Source: M3007 sp031373665 (GTDB taxonomy: Bacteria > Bacteroidota > Bacteroidia > Chitinophagales > Saprospiraceae). Taken from it: a stretch of DNA of 64,000 bases. The DNA lies in assembly GCA_031373665.1 (NCBI GenBank), contig JANMMZ010000038.1:9367-73366 (forward strand), read 5' to 3'. A model generated the notes under the pieces. That model did no database searches. It was not told the DNA's origin and saw nothing but the letters and a program-made list of their open reading frames with translations. Position numbers and translations under genes: made by a program. Shown piece by piece: positions 1-8,201 of this stretch; positions within the stretch are counted from its first letter, which is position 1, and the number at the start of each line of letters is the position of its first letter.

Positions 1-1487
1 TAGTACTCACCTGGTATAGCGGTTTGGTCTTGATAGAGCCATTTGTCGCTATCAAAAGCCGTGATATTAAGCAAATTGAGGGGGTCTCTAAAATCACCTA
101 TTTGCTCCCCTTCAAAGCGATAAATGCCAAAATAATAGGGAGCTTCTTCGGGCTTTATTTCTTGGCATATATTCCAAGTTAAATCCACTGTAGATTCTGT
201 GCCAGTGACCCTACAAATTTTAGGCGGAACGGGTGCCGCCGCCGCCAAGGCTGGCATACTGGGTACAAGGGCTGGCAATCGGTAAACCGAGTTAATGAGC
301 GTATCTTGGATCCCAAGTTGGTTGCGCAGTAGCGATTTGGCAGAGAAAAACACACTGCCACTGATGTTTGGATTGGCACGATTCATCTCTATTTGACGTT
401 TTAACTCGTCGGGTTTGATCCAGTTTGGATCATTAGTAGCCGTATTCACTTTGTAAGCGGCATGGCCCATATAAAGTTGCTTCCCATACAAATGTTTGCT
501 CCACCAATCGGCCAGTTTTTCATAATCCGCCGGAGGAAATCCAATACTCCAATATATTTGAGGGGCAACGTAGTCAATCCATCCATTTTTTAGCCATAGC
601 AAAACATCGGCGTAAAGGTCATCATAGCAAGTGATACCAGCGCGGGTATCGGAGCCATTGATGGGATCTTTGTCGCGATTGCGCCATACCCCAAAGGGGC
701 CGATTCCAAATTTCAAGAAGGGTTTATATTTTTTTACTGTTTGCGAAACGCCCTGAATCAATCGGTTCACGTTGTCCCTCCGCCAATCTTCGATATTGGT
801 AAACCCGCGCGGATTGGCCGCAAATTCAGGATAATCTTCTAGGTTTTCGCCCGCTTCTTTGTATGGATAGAAATAATCGTCGAAATGGATACCATCCACA
901 TCATACCTAAGTGCCACGTCTTTTACGACATTAATAAGGTACTGCTGAACCAGAGGGCTGGCAGGATTGAAGTAGTATTTTTTACCATACCGGAAAAACC
1001 ATTGTTTTTTTCGGTCATTGGGCAAGGACCGCAACGGATGTTTGGGCGAGAGACTGGCAGTGTCCAAATCAAAAGTAGCACGGTATGGATTGAGCCACGC
1101 GTGAAACTCCATGCGTCGGTCATGCGCCGCCTTAATCATACCCACCAAAGGATCGTACGTGGAGTCGCCGGGCGCAACGCCTTGTTTACCCGTCAGATAC
1201 TTGCTCCAAGGGATGTTTGTGGATTTATACATGGCATCGCCGGCTGGCCTGATTTGTACAAACACAGCATTCAAGTTCATAGCCTTCAGTACATCTAAAA
1301 TACTATCGAACTCCACTTGTTGTTGATCGGCGGTCAAGCCGGGCTTAGATGGCCAGTCAATATTGGCTACGGTAGCAATCCATGCGCCACGCATCTCTGC
1401 GATAGGTGGATATGCCTGAGGCTGAGCCACCAAGACGCCATACCCAAAAAAGGCTAGGAAGGGCAGAAATTTAAAACGAATTGTCAT
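1..1487 (-). CDS. Family 10-like glycosyl hydrolase (GHL10), 3' end off window
   Basis: Reads from an ATG at 1485-1487 through the left edge, so at least 495 residues are present and the C-terminus is missing. A hydrophobic signal peptide ends near AQPQAYPP, so the protein is exported. The mature part opens with EMRGAWIATVANIDWPS, followed by FVQIRPAGDAMYKS and later DGIHFDDYFYPY. These blocks are characteristic of the GHL10/DUF187 TIM-barrel family, putative glycosidases of outer-membrane or surface location in Bacteroidota. After the barrel (around residue 420) a fibronectin-III-like segment begins (PPKICRVTGTESTVDLTWN). It lies 152 bp downstream of the sugar-kinase gene on the same strand, so co-transcription is possible but not shown. 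Family assignment is firm. The substrate is unknown, although peptidoglycan or exopolysaccharide has been suggested for relatives. Confidence 0.85.
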   Translation of the reverse strand, partial: MTIRFKFLPFLAFFGYGVLVAQPQAYPPIAEMRGAWIATVANIDWPSKPGLTADQQQVEFDSILDVLKAMNLNAVFVQIRPAGDAMYKSTNIPWSKYLTGKQGVAPGDSTYDPLVGMIKAAHDRRMEFHAWLNPYRATFDLDTASLSPKHPLRSLPNDRKKQWFFRYGKKYYFNPASPLVQQYLINVVKDVALRYDVDGIHFDDYFYPYKEAGENLEDYPEFAANPRGFTNIEDWRRDNVNRLIQGVSQTVKKYKPFLKFGIGPFGVWRNRDKDPINGSDTRAGITCYDDLYADVLLWLKNGWIDYVAPQIYWSIGFPPADYEKLADWWSKHLYGKQLYMGHAAYKVNTATNDPNWIKPDELKRQIEMNRANPNISGSVFFSAKSLLRNQLGIQDTLINSVYRLPALVPSMPALAAAAPVPPKICRVTGTESTVDLTWNICQEIKPEEAPYYFGIYRFEGEQIGDFRDPLNLLNITAFDSDKWLYQDQTAIPGEY

Positions 1488-1639
1488 AATTTTATAGACG
1501 GTTTGGGGTAAAAGTATGAGTATTGTTTGAAATGAAGCGGAATTTTTTTAAGATTCAAACCAAAAGCCATTCAACGTCAGATAGCCGACAGGTAGGTAAG
1601 TACCAGAACGAATATAATCCGCGTTTTTAACTTGATCTT

Positions 1640-2719
1640 TTAATTCAAAACTTCCCTGTTTTTTCCTAAAAAATGCTGGCAGGCAAAATATAGCGCCAAT
1701 TGATTTTGAGCCCTGGCCAAGTTCTGGTTTTCATATTGCGTTTTGTAATACACATCACCTGCGATATAGTCCGTCAGAAACCGAAGGGCTTGTTCTGCAA
1801 TGATCCAAAGTCCACCTAAAAACAGGTGTTCACGTTCGGCAGGGCTTAAAAAATCATTGGTTTGAGACAAAAAACCTTCTGACAATGCTTGAAATACCTC
1901 TGCCCGCCATTGAGGAGGGGCGAGATCATCTTCTTTGCCAACCACACAAAAAGTGCGCACCATATCTCCAAAATCAGATAGAATAGTACCCGGCATTACA
2001 GTATCCAGATCAATCACGGCTAAGGCCTTGTGGGTGATTGTTGAGAACAGTACGTTGCCCGCTTTGGTATCATTGTGGGTCACCCGTAGCGGGAGAGATC
2101 CATCCTGTTTCAGGGCACTGATTTGCCGAAAAACTGGCAAGGCTTTGTACATCAAACTTATTTCTGAGGGTATTTCCCGTACCCTCCCAAAGGGGTCGTT
2201 TGACATTATTTTTGTGAAATATTCCCACCGTTGGTCACTATCATGAAATCCCGGAATGGTGTCGCTTAGAGTAGCCGCTGGAAAATCAAGCAAAGCCTTT
2301 GTAAAACCACCATAAGCTTTGGCCGCCTCATAGGCAATCTGCGCGTCCGAGCAATTTTCGGGAGCATAACTATCTTTTATATAAGGCAATGCTCGCCAAA
2401 ACCCATCTTCTTTGTGCTCAAAATATGCCTGATTGTTCAATGTACGCATAGGAACAATAACTTCATAAGGGTAATCCGCCTTCAATAAAAGATGGTTGTT
2501 GATCTTTGCCAAATTGTCCATGACAAGTCTTGGTATTTTAAACACTTCTTGGTTGATCGCCTGCAATACAAAACAGTCGGCTTTCCCGTTTTTTTCGAAA
2601 TCAATTAGATAGGTGCTATTGATATGGCCATCCCCCAATGGTTTGGCACTGAGGAGGCGATCAAATTGGCAAAACTGTGCTGCAATACTTGAAAGAGAAA
2701 AAAAGGTTTGTTCGTGCAT
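1640..2719 (-). CDS. APH-fold phosphotransferase, N-acetylhexosamine kinase-like
   Basis: A 359-residue cytoplasmic protein of the aminoglycoside-phosphotransferase/choline-kinase fold. The catalytic loop THNDTKAGNVL (around residue 215; HxDxxxxN) and the metal-binding VIDLDTVMPG (DFG equivalent) are both intact, so it should be an active small-molecule kinase. Overall organisation, including DGHINSTYLI at the nucleotide loop, resembles the N-acetylhexosamine 1-kinase (NahK) / mucin-desulfatase group that is common in Bacteroidota. The likely reaction is ATP-dependent phosphorylation of a sugar at C1, but the substrate is inferred from family resemblance only. It is divergent from hemA across a 115-bp spacer. 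A sugar-1-phosphate nucleotidyltransferase lies 1.4 kb away, which would be the next enzyme of a salvage route, though the two genes are not in one operon. Confidence 0.75.
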   Translation of the reverse strand: MHEQTFFSLSSIAAQFCQFDRLLSAKPLGDGHINSTYLIDFEKNGKADCFVLQAINQEVFKIPRLVMDNLAKINNHLLLKADYPYEVIVPMRTLNNQAYFEHKEDGFWRALPYIKDSYAPENCSDAQIAYEAAKAYGGFTKALLDFPAATLSDTIPGFHDSDQRWEYFTKIMSNDPFGRVREIPSEISLMYKALPVFRQISALKQDGSLPLRVTHNDTKAGNVLFSTITHKALAVIDLDTVMPGTILSDFGDMVRTFCVVGKEDDLAPPQWRAEVFQALSEGFLSQTNDFLSPAEREHLFLGGLWIIAEQALRFLTDYIAGDVYYKTQYENQNLARAQNQLALYFACQHFLGKNREVLN

Positions 2720-2794
2720 TTGTTTAGAAATTGTCCAAATACTGGCTTTTTGAAGGGTTTACATGTTTATGACATAAAAACATACGCATGATGA

Positions 2795-2802
2795 TACTTT
2801 TG
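2795..2802 (+). promoter_or_regulatory. Promoter -7 element for hemA
   Basis: TACTTTTG matches the Bacteroidota -7 consensus TAnnTTTG and ends 32 bases before the hemA ATG at 2835. No clear -33 TTTG is seen at the usual 19-21 base spacing. Confidence 0.6.
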
Positions 2803-2834
2803 CGGCATTATTCACGCTTCGCAGACAGTTGCAT

Positions 2835-4100
2835 ATGCTAGATGGTTACCATATACTTACGTTGACCCACCACGATGCCCCGCTCCATATGATCGGCCAA
2901 CTGGCGGTTCGCGATGCGTCGCAGGCTTTGACCCTTGAGCAGCTCAAAGATACACTGGGCTGGTCGGAGTTGTATTACATCTCCACTTGCAACCGTACAC
3001 TTTTTTTATTTTATGCCAATACTACCCCCGACGAGGGCATCAAAACATGCCTTTGCGAAACCGTAAGACCGGATTTGGATCGCGAATCAATCAACATATT
3101 AGCATCCAGAATCAGGCTATTAAATGGCCACGAGGCTATTTTGCACCTATGGGAAGTGGCTTCCTCTATGGATAGTCTGGTGGTTGGTGAACGTGAAATA
3201 ATTAGGCAACTTAGGCAAGGATATGACCAAAACTTGGAATGGGGTTTCATGGGTGACCATATCCGCTTACTCATGCGCTTTACTTTTGAAACCGCCAAAG
3301 AAATCTACACTGATACTGCTATCGGATCCAAAGCAGTATCCATTGTTGCGCTGGCATTTAAACGTTTTCAGGCGACAAATCTACTTCTGAATGCCCGTAT
3401 TCTCCTCATTGGAGCAGGGCAAACCAACGCTTTGTTCTTGAAGTTTTTAGTAAAAAAAGGCTACCATAATATCAGCCTTTTTAATAGAGGATTGGATCGT
3501 GCAGCGGCACTCACCACCGGACACCAAGGAATGAAAGCATTGCTTTTGGAAGAACTACCTCATTATACTGAAGGATTTGACGCGATGGTCGTGTGTACTG
3601 GTGCCACTGAACCCATTATCACGCCCCCTATTTATGCTGCGTTGTTAGGTCATGAAACAGATGCAACAAAGTTGGTGATTGATTTGGCTATACCCAACAA
3701 TGTAGATAGTCAGATCGTGGATCAATACAAGGTTGAATATGTAGAAATAGAAGGTTTGCGATCGTTGGCACAAGAAAACATAGCATACCGCGAACAAGAA
3801 AAAATAAGCGCGGCCACTATATTGGAACGCCGCTTGATCACCTTTCGGGAACATTGGCACGAACGCCAAGTAGAAAAAGCATTGTCACATATACCCCAAG
3901 AAGTGCGCGCTGTGAAGGATCGTGCAGTACAAGAAGTATTTGCTCGCCAGATCGCTACCCTCGACCCTCAAGCACAAGCAGTACTACAGGAAGTGCTTGA
4001 TTATATGGAAAAAAAATGCGTAGCCATTCCGATGAAAGCCGCCAAAATGATTGCTTTGCGCGGTGTCAGAAAACAGAATCAGGCAGCCGTTACATCGTAA
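2835..4100 (+). CDS. hemA: Glutamyl-tRNA reductase
   Basis: Catalyses NADPH-dependent reduction of glutamyl-tRNA(Glu) to glutamate-1-semialdehyde, the first step of C5 tetrapyrrole synthesis, in the cytoplasm. The N-terminal catalytic domain shows YYISTCNRTLFLF with the nucleophilic Cys near residue 51. SMDSLVVGEREIIRQLRQGY follows near residue 115, then the Rossmann segment ILLIGAGQTNALFLKFL near residue 190 and the C-terminal dimerisation helices. The length of 421 residues is normal. I start at the ATG at 2835, because the only in-frame extension begins with TTG at 2829. The downstream nucleotidyltransferase is 60 bp away on the same strand. No other heme genes are in the window. Confidence 0.95.
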   Translation: MLDGYHILTLTHHDAPLHMIGQLAVRDASQALTLEQLKDTLGWSELYYISTCNRTLFLFYANTTPDEGIKTCLCETVRPDLDRESINILASRIRLLNGHEAILHLWEVASSMDSLVVGEREIIRQLRQGYDQNLEWGFMGDHIRLLMRFTFETAKEIYTDTAIGSKAVSIVALAFKRFQATNLLLNARILLIGAGQTNALFLKFLVKKGYHNISLFNRGLDRAAALTTGHQGMKALLLEELPHYTEGFDAMVVCTGATEPIITPPIYAALLGHETDATKLVIDLAIPNNVDSQIVDQYKVEYVEIEGLRSLAQENIAYREQEKISAATILERRLITFREHWHERQVEKALSHIPQEVRAVKDRAVQEVFARQIATLDPQAQAVLQEVLDYMEKKCVAIPMKAAKMIALRGVRKQNQAAVTS

Positions 4101-4148
4101 CTGGAAAATGTAAAACCATAAAAAAAAGGCGGTTTAAAAAAATGATAC

Positions 4149-4156
4149 TACCTTTG
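4149..4156 (+). promoter_or_regulatory. Promoter-like -7 element immediately before the nucleotidyltransferase
   Basis: TACCTTTG matches the -7 consensus but ends only four bases before the ATG at 4161. If used, the message would start at or next to the start codon and be leaderless. There is no good -33 TTTG, so use of this site is uncertain. Confidence 0.35.
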
Positions 4157-4160
4157 AGAT

Positions 4161-5162
4161 ATGAAAGTAGTGATACCAGTAGCCGGGGCCGGTACCCGCC
4201 TTCGCCCGCATACCTATACACAGCCCAAACCATTGATGCCCGTGGCAGGGAAACCCATTATTTGTTTTATCATTGACAAGTTGGTGGACGCTGGGCTGAC
4301 CGATTTTGTGTTTGTGATTGGCTATTTGGGCGAAAAAATCCGAGATTTCATAGAAGAAACCTATCCCAACCTCCAAACAGAGTTTGTTTTTCAGGAGCAT
4401 CGGGAAGGGTCTGCTCATGCTATCTTAACGGCTCGTGAAGCCATAGAGGATGAAGATGAAATTTTTATTGCCTTTGGTGATACCATTTTTGATGTGGATC
4501 TCAAATTGATGCTGGAGGCGCCCAATTCCTGTATTGGCATCAAAAAAGTGGGCGATCCCCGCGATTTCGGGGTTGCAGAGTTCAATGACGATGGTATTGT
4601 CACTAAATTAGTGGAAAAACCACGAATCCCAAAGTCAAACATGGCTCTTGTAGGCATGTATAAAATCAAAGAGGTATCAGCCTTGCTTAGATCTATTGAT
4701 TACTTAATTGCCAACGATCTCCGCACTGTAGGCGAGTACCAACTGACGGATGCTTTACAATACATGACCGAAAACGGCACTGTTTTCAAAACAATACCAG
4801 TCAATAACTGGTTTGATTGTGGCCGCAAAGAAGTACTGCTCGAAACCAATGCCATGCTTTTGGATCAGCGTGGATATGGCACCGAGGTATATAATATTCC
4901 CGATTTTGAAAACACCATACTGATACACCCGGTGGCGGTGGGTCAAAATTGCCAGATTTCAAATAGCATCATTGGCCCACATGTATCGGTAGGCAATAAT
5001 GTCACCGTGAGCCATTCTATCATCAAAGATAGTATTATAGGCAACTTCGCCTCCTTAGAAGATGTGGTGCTGAAACACTCCGTCATCGGTAGCGATACCA
5101 CCGTGAAAGGAATGAACCTAAGCCTCAATATTGGCGACAATACAGAAATTGATTTCGATTAA
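4161..5162 (+). CDS. Sugar-1-phosphate nucleotidyltransferase with left-handed beta-helix tail
   Basis: A 333-residue cytoplasmic enzyme. It has the nucleotidyltransferase signature VAGAGTRLRPHTYTQPKPLM at residues 7-26 (G-x-G-T-R-L-R-P...K-P), metal-binding FGDTIFDVD near residue 112, and VEKPRIPKS near residue 155. From about residue 255 the sequence turns into hexapeptide repeats (NSIIGPHVSVGNNVTVSHSI), a short left-handed parallel beta-helix. This layout fits glucose-1-phosphate thymidylyl/uridylyl- or GlmU/MurU-type enzymes that form NDP-sugars. Which sugar and nucleotide cannot be told by eye. It sits 60 bp after hemA; a promoter-like element abuts the start codon. Confidence 0.85.
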   Translation: MKVVIPVAGAGTRLRPHTYTQPKPLMPVAGKPIICFIIDKLVDAGLTDFVFVIGYLGEKIRDFIEETYPNLQTEFVFQEHREGSAHAILTAREAIEDEDEIFIAFGDTIFDVDLKLMLEAPNSCIGIKKVGDPRDFGVAEFNDDGIVTKLVEKPRIPKSNMALVGMYKIKEVSALLRSIDYLIANDLRTVGEYQLTDALQYMTENGTVFKTIPVNNWFDCGRKEVLLETNAMLLDQRGYGTEVYNIPDFENTILIHPVAVGQNCQISNSIIGPHVSVGNNVTVSHSIIKDSIIGNFASLEDVVLKHSVIGSDTTVKGMNLSLNIGDNTEIDFD

Positions 5163-5318
5163 TTTGTCATTTTTTTACATTTTAGAGCAATAATTACCCT
5201 AAATGTGAAAATTTTTGTATTACTTTGTACTTAGTAACAGTGTTAAAGGCAACTTTAAAACCTGCTTATGCGTCAGAGCCTATAACATTAACAACAACAA
5301 ATTCAACTTTAACACATC

Positions 5319-6971
5319 ATGAAAGATCGCCTACTCGTCCTTCTGTTTTCGGCCTGCTCCGCTTTGCTCGCCGCCCAAGGTAGTGCTGCTATTGCCCCGG
5401 CTCGTCAACCTGGCAACTTAATTATTCAGATACAGAAAGGCTTTGCCTTGAATAATGTCATAGACCAAATCAAAGAAAAAGGTCTTAATGTCAAAGAAGT
5501 AAAAAAAACTGCCCCAAATTGGGACATTTACACCATTGTGTTTGAGGAAACCGAATCCAGTGATTTGACACAGATCATGCGGGATGTACAAAGTACTTCC
5601 GGCGTACAAGTAGCGCAATGGAATCGCAAAACCCAAGATCGCGGTATCACGCCCAATGATCCCGATTTTTTTAGGCAAGATGGATTGTCACTCATCGGAG
5701 CACCCGATGCCTGGGCATTTGCTACTGGAGGGGTCATGTATTCAAGAGACAGTATAAACGGTGACACGATTGTTGTGGCTATTTTAGAGAAAGGAGCCTT
5801 GCTAACCCACCCCGATTTGGCACCCAACCGTTGGTATAACCATCAAGAAATACCTAATAATAATATAGACGATGATGGCAATGGCTTTGTGGATGACTTT
5901 AAAGGCTGGAATCCACGCCTTCAAAATGACGATTCAGAGGCCGCCAAAGGGAATCATGGCACAATGGTGACTGGAGTAATCGGTGCCAGAGGCAACAACG
6001 GCATTGGAATATCAGGAGTCAATTGGAATATAAAACTGATGAACCTTGCCAACATAGAATACGAAGACGAAATCATAGAAGGCTATAGTTATGTACATAA
6101 AATGCGGCAAATATATAATAGAACCAATGGTGCAAAAGGTGCTTTTGTGGTAGCCACCAACGCTTCTTTCGGATTAGATACCGAGTGGGCCCAAGACTAT
6201 AAAGTATGGTGTGCCGTATATGATTCTCTTGGTAAAGAAGGTGTGATCAGTGTAGCCGCTACCACCAATGCCAATGCCAATGTGGATATGGTGGGCGATA
6301 TGCCGACTACTTGTCCTAGTGAATTCTTAATTACGGTCACCAATGTGGACAAATTTGGCGAAAAAGAACCTGCCGGCTATGGTGTTGAGTACATAGACCT
6401 AGGCAGCCCCGGCAATGCCACTTTTAGCACCAGCAATAGTGGCGGCAACCCCTCTTATGGTACATTGGGAGGCACTTCTTTGGCCACGCCTCATGTGACT
6501 GGCACGGTCGGGTTGCTCTACAGTATGGGTTGTAAGGTTTTTACGAGTGATGCCCTCTCCAATCCATCGGCTTGCGCCCGTAGGGTACGCGATGTTATTA
6601 AAAACAACACCGAATCCAGCACTACCCTGAGGAGCATTACCGCTACTGGCGGATATTTGAGCATCATCAATTCGGTCAATTCTATTTTTGATTTTTGCCA
6701 ATCCACTGTTGGTCCATTGAATATCTTAGCCGTGAAATTTTTTGAACCCACTGATCGGTATCAAGTAATCTATCAGACGCCTGATTTTGAAGCGTATAAC
6801 TTTAGAATATTCAATATGGTAGGTCAACAATTGTATGAAACCAAATTACAACCCTTGAAATTTCAAGAAAATTACGTCGAGTTTAGGGTTTCAGACTTCC
6901 CGGCTGGTGTTTATCAAATGATTATTGGGCGTGGGAAAGTGGGGGCTTCAAGAAAGTTTATAAAAATTTAA
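5319..6971 (+). CDS. Secreted subtilisin-like (S8) protease with T9SS sorting domain; catalytic Asp is Glu
   Basis: A 550-residue exported protein with a signal peptide ending near LLAAQGSAA. The S8 domain spans roughly residues 140-460. The His block NHGTMVTGVIGARGNNG (His213) and Ser block GTSLATPHVTG (Ser387) are intact. The first block reads VVAILEKGALLTHPDL where the family normally has D-[ST]-G, so the catalytic Asp position is Glu157 followed by Lys. The codon GAG at 5787-5789 is unambiguous in the given sequence. The C-terminal ~80 residues (FRIFNMVGQQLYE ... SRKFIKI) form a Por secretion-system type A sorting domain, so it should be cell-surface attached or released. A 156-bp spacer separates it from the upstream gene. 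It may be a weak protease or a pseudo-enzyme. Confidence 0.88.
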   Translation: MKDRLLVLLFSACSALLAAQGSAAIAPARQPGNLIIQIQKGFALNNVIDQIKEKGLNVKEVKKTAPNWDIYTIVFEETESSDLTQIMRDVQSTSGVQVAQWNRKTQDRGITPNDPDFFRQDGLSLIGAPDAWAFATGGVMYSRDSINGDTIVVAILEKGALLTHPDLAPNRWYNHQEIPNNNIDDDGNGFVDDFKGWNPRLQNDDSEAAKGNHGTMVTGVIGARGNNGIGISGVNWNIKLMNLANIEYEDEIIEGYSYVHKMRQIYNRTNGAKGAFVVATNASFGLDTEWAQDYKVWCAVYDSLGKEGVISVAATTNANANVDMVGDMPTTCPSEFLITVTNVDKFGEKEPAGYGVEYIDLGSPGNATFSTSNSGGNPSYGTLGGTSLATPHVTGTVGLLYSMGCKVFTSDALSNPSACARRVRDVIKNNTESSTTLRSITATGGYLSIINSVNSIFDFCQSTVGPLNILAVKFFEPTDRYQVIYQTPDFEAYNFRIFNMVGQQLYETKLQPLKFQENYVEFRVSDFPAGVYQMIIGRGKVGASRKFIKI

Positions 6972-6978
6972 AAAAAGA

Positions 6979-7011
6979 TTTGGAGGTAAACAACATTTGG
7001 TATTACCTTTG
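6979..7011 (+). promoter_or_regulatory. Promoter for tRNA-Arg
   Basis: TTTG at 6979-6982 and TACCTTTG at 7004-7011 are separated by 21 bases, matching the Bacteroidota -33/-7 arrangement. The tRNA begins 26 bases downstream. Confidence 0.7.
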
Positions 7012-7037
7012 CGCCCCGAATCGAAGAAAATAAAGTT

Positions 7038-7110
7038 GGCTCCGTAGCTTAATGGATAGAGTCCCTGACTACGGATCAGGAGGTTAGAGGTTCGAGTCCT
7101 CTCGGAGTCA
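7038..7110 (+). tRNA. tRNA-Arg (ACG)
   Basis: A 73-nt cloverleaf. Acceptor GGCTCCG pairs with CGGAGTC plus discriminator A. The anticodon stem CCTGA/TCAGG encloses loop CTACGGA, giving anticodon ACG (normally modified to ICG). The T arm is AGAGG-TTCGAGT-CCTCT. CCA is not encoded. It precedes the ribosomal-protein genes and has its own upstream promoter. Confidence 0.95.
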
Positions 7111-7195
7111 CACAATTTGCTGTAAGTGTTTGGAGGCTTAGGCTTCCATTTTTTGAACCAGTATTTTTTCACTTAGAACACTTAAATTTATTTTT

Positions 7196-7459
7196 ATGTC
7201 AAAAGTATGTGATTTGACGGGGAAGAGGCCAGTTTCGGGCAACCACGTTTCACACTCAAACCACAAAACGAAGCGTCGTTTTTATCCGAATCTACAAACA
7301 AAGAAGTTCTTCATGCCTGAAACAGGGGAGTGGATTACACTAAAAGTAAGTACTTCTGCCATTCGTACCATCTCAAAAATGGGCCTCTATGCTTACATCA
7401 AGAAGTTAGAGAAAAAAGGCGAAATCATTTACAATCCAATTTATCCTGAAGGCTGTTAA
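7196..7459 (+). CDS. rpmB: 50S ribosomal protein L28
   Basis: An 87-residue basic protein starting MSKVCDLTGKRPVSGNHVSH and containing KRRFYPNLQTKKFF, both diagnostic of bL28, a component of the large ribosomal subunit. It is followed by rpmG and the DUF4295 gene on the same strand, the usual Bacteroidota arrangement, so one transcript is likely. The tRNA-Arg promoter or an unseen one in the 85-bp spacer would drive it. Confidence 0.97.
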   Translation: MSKVCDLTGKRPVSGNHVSHSNHKTKRRFYPNLQTKKFFMPETGEWITLKVSTSAIRTISKMGLYAYIKKLEKKGEIIYNPIYPEGC

Positions 7460-7539
7460 GCCCTATTTGTTCACCTGATTTTTATGCCCCGGTATGGTTT
7501 AGTCACTATTGGGCAAAAAATATAAATTAATTATCAACA

Positions 7540-7728
7540 ATGGCAAAGAAAAGCAAAGGCAACCGAATTCAGGTTATCCTTGAATGTACTGTGCACAAAA
7601 CCACTGGTTTGCCCGGTACTTCACGCTACGTCACTCAAAAGAACCGTAAGAATTCACCTGATCGTATGGAGTTAAAAAAATACAACCCGATCATGCGTAA
7701 ATACACTGTTCATCGCGAGATTAAGTAA
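7540..7728 (+). CDS. rpmG: 50S ribosomal protein L33
   Basis: A 62-residue protein reading MAKKSKGNRIQVILECTVHK at its start and KKYNPIMRKYTVHREIK at its end, typical of bL33. Only one Cys is present (ECTVHK) and there is no second Cys pair, so this is the non-zinc type. It lies 80 bp after rpmB and 70 bp before the DUF4295 gene. Confidence 0.97.
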   Translation: MAKKSKGNRIQVILECTVHKTTGLPGTSRYVTQKNRKNSPDRMELKKYNPIMRKYTVHREIK

Positions 7729-7798
7729 ACCTATTTTGTAGGCTACGCCTATCCAATATCACTCATATTATTTCATCTTTTTCACTCCTTGAGGGATT

Positions 7799-7978
7799 AT
7801 GGCAAAGAAAGTATCAAAAAATGCCCGTGTTGCACAACGTGCAGCCAATGCGGGTTCGGGTAAAGACCACGTTAAAGTGGTTAAGGCTGTTAAAGATCCA
7901 GTAACAGGCAAATACACGTACAAGCAAATGATCGTTCACAAAGACAAAGTTAAAGACTTCTTTGCTGACGTAAAATAA
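7799..7978 (+). CDS. DUF4295 small basic protein
   Basis: A 59-residue Lys-rich protein, MAKKVSKNARVAQRAANAGS, then KDHVKVVKAVKDPVTGKYTY and a TFADVK-like end. This matches DUF4295, a small protein of unknown function encoded directly after rpmB-rpmG across Bacteroidota. Position and basic composition suggest a ribosome-associated role, but that is inference. The frame from ATG 7799 to TAA 7978 is uninterrupted. A strong terminator follows at 8008. Confidence 0.9.
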   Translation: MAKKVSKNARVAQRAANAGSGKDHVKVVKAVKDPVTGKYTYKQMIVHKDKVKDFFADVK

Positions 7979-8007
7979 GCCATTAGGCGAACACATTATT
8001 TACGAGG

Positions 8008-8047
8008 CCGGAATTAATATGTCCCTGACATATTAGTTCCGGTTTTT
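8008..8047 (+). terminator. Rho-independent terminator of the rpmB-rpmG-DUF4295 unit
   Basis: A 16-bp stem with one mismatch, CCGGAATTAATATGTC / GACATATTAGTTCCGG, has a 3-nt loop (CCT) and is followed by TTTTT. Confidence 0.9.
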
Positions 8048-8152
8048 GCATATGACTACATAAGATAATTCGTTTTTTTTCGTTATAGGTGACCTTAACA
8101 CCCATAACACGTCCTTTAGGAGTAGATCCACCGCGCTTTAACACTCAAAAAC

Positions 8153-8183
8153 ATTGAAAACTCGAACAATAATTGTACCTTTC
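8153..8183 (+). promoter_or_regulatory. Promoter for the DUF3857 pair
   Basis: TTG at 8154-8156 and TACCTTTC at 8176-8183 are about 19 bases apart. The -7 box deviates from TAnnTTTG only in the last base. The ATG follows at 8202. Confidence 0.5.
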
Positions 8184-8201
8184 GGGCTATTTTGATTCTG
8201 C

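Noticed and set aside
1640..5162. Single amino-sugar salvage operon of kinase plus nucleotidyltransferase
   Set aside because: The genes are on opposite strands with hemA between, so only functional complementarity can be suggested.
5163..5230. Terminator after the nucleotidyltransferase gene
   Set aside because: The inverted ACATTTTAG/CCTAAATGT pairing is short and bulged with a wide loop; not convincing.
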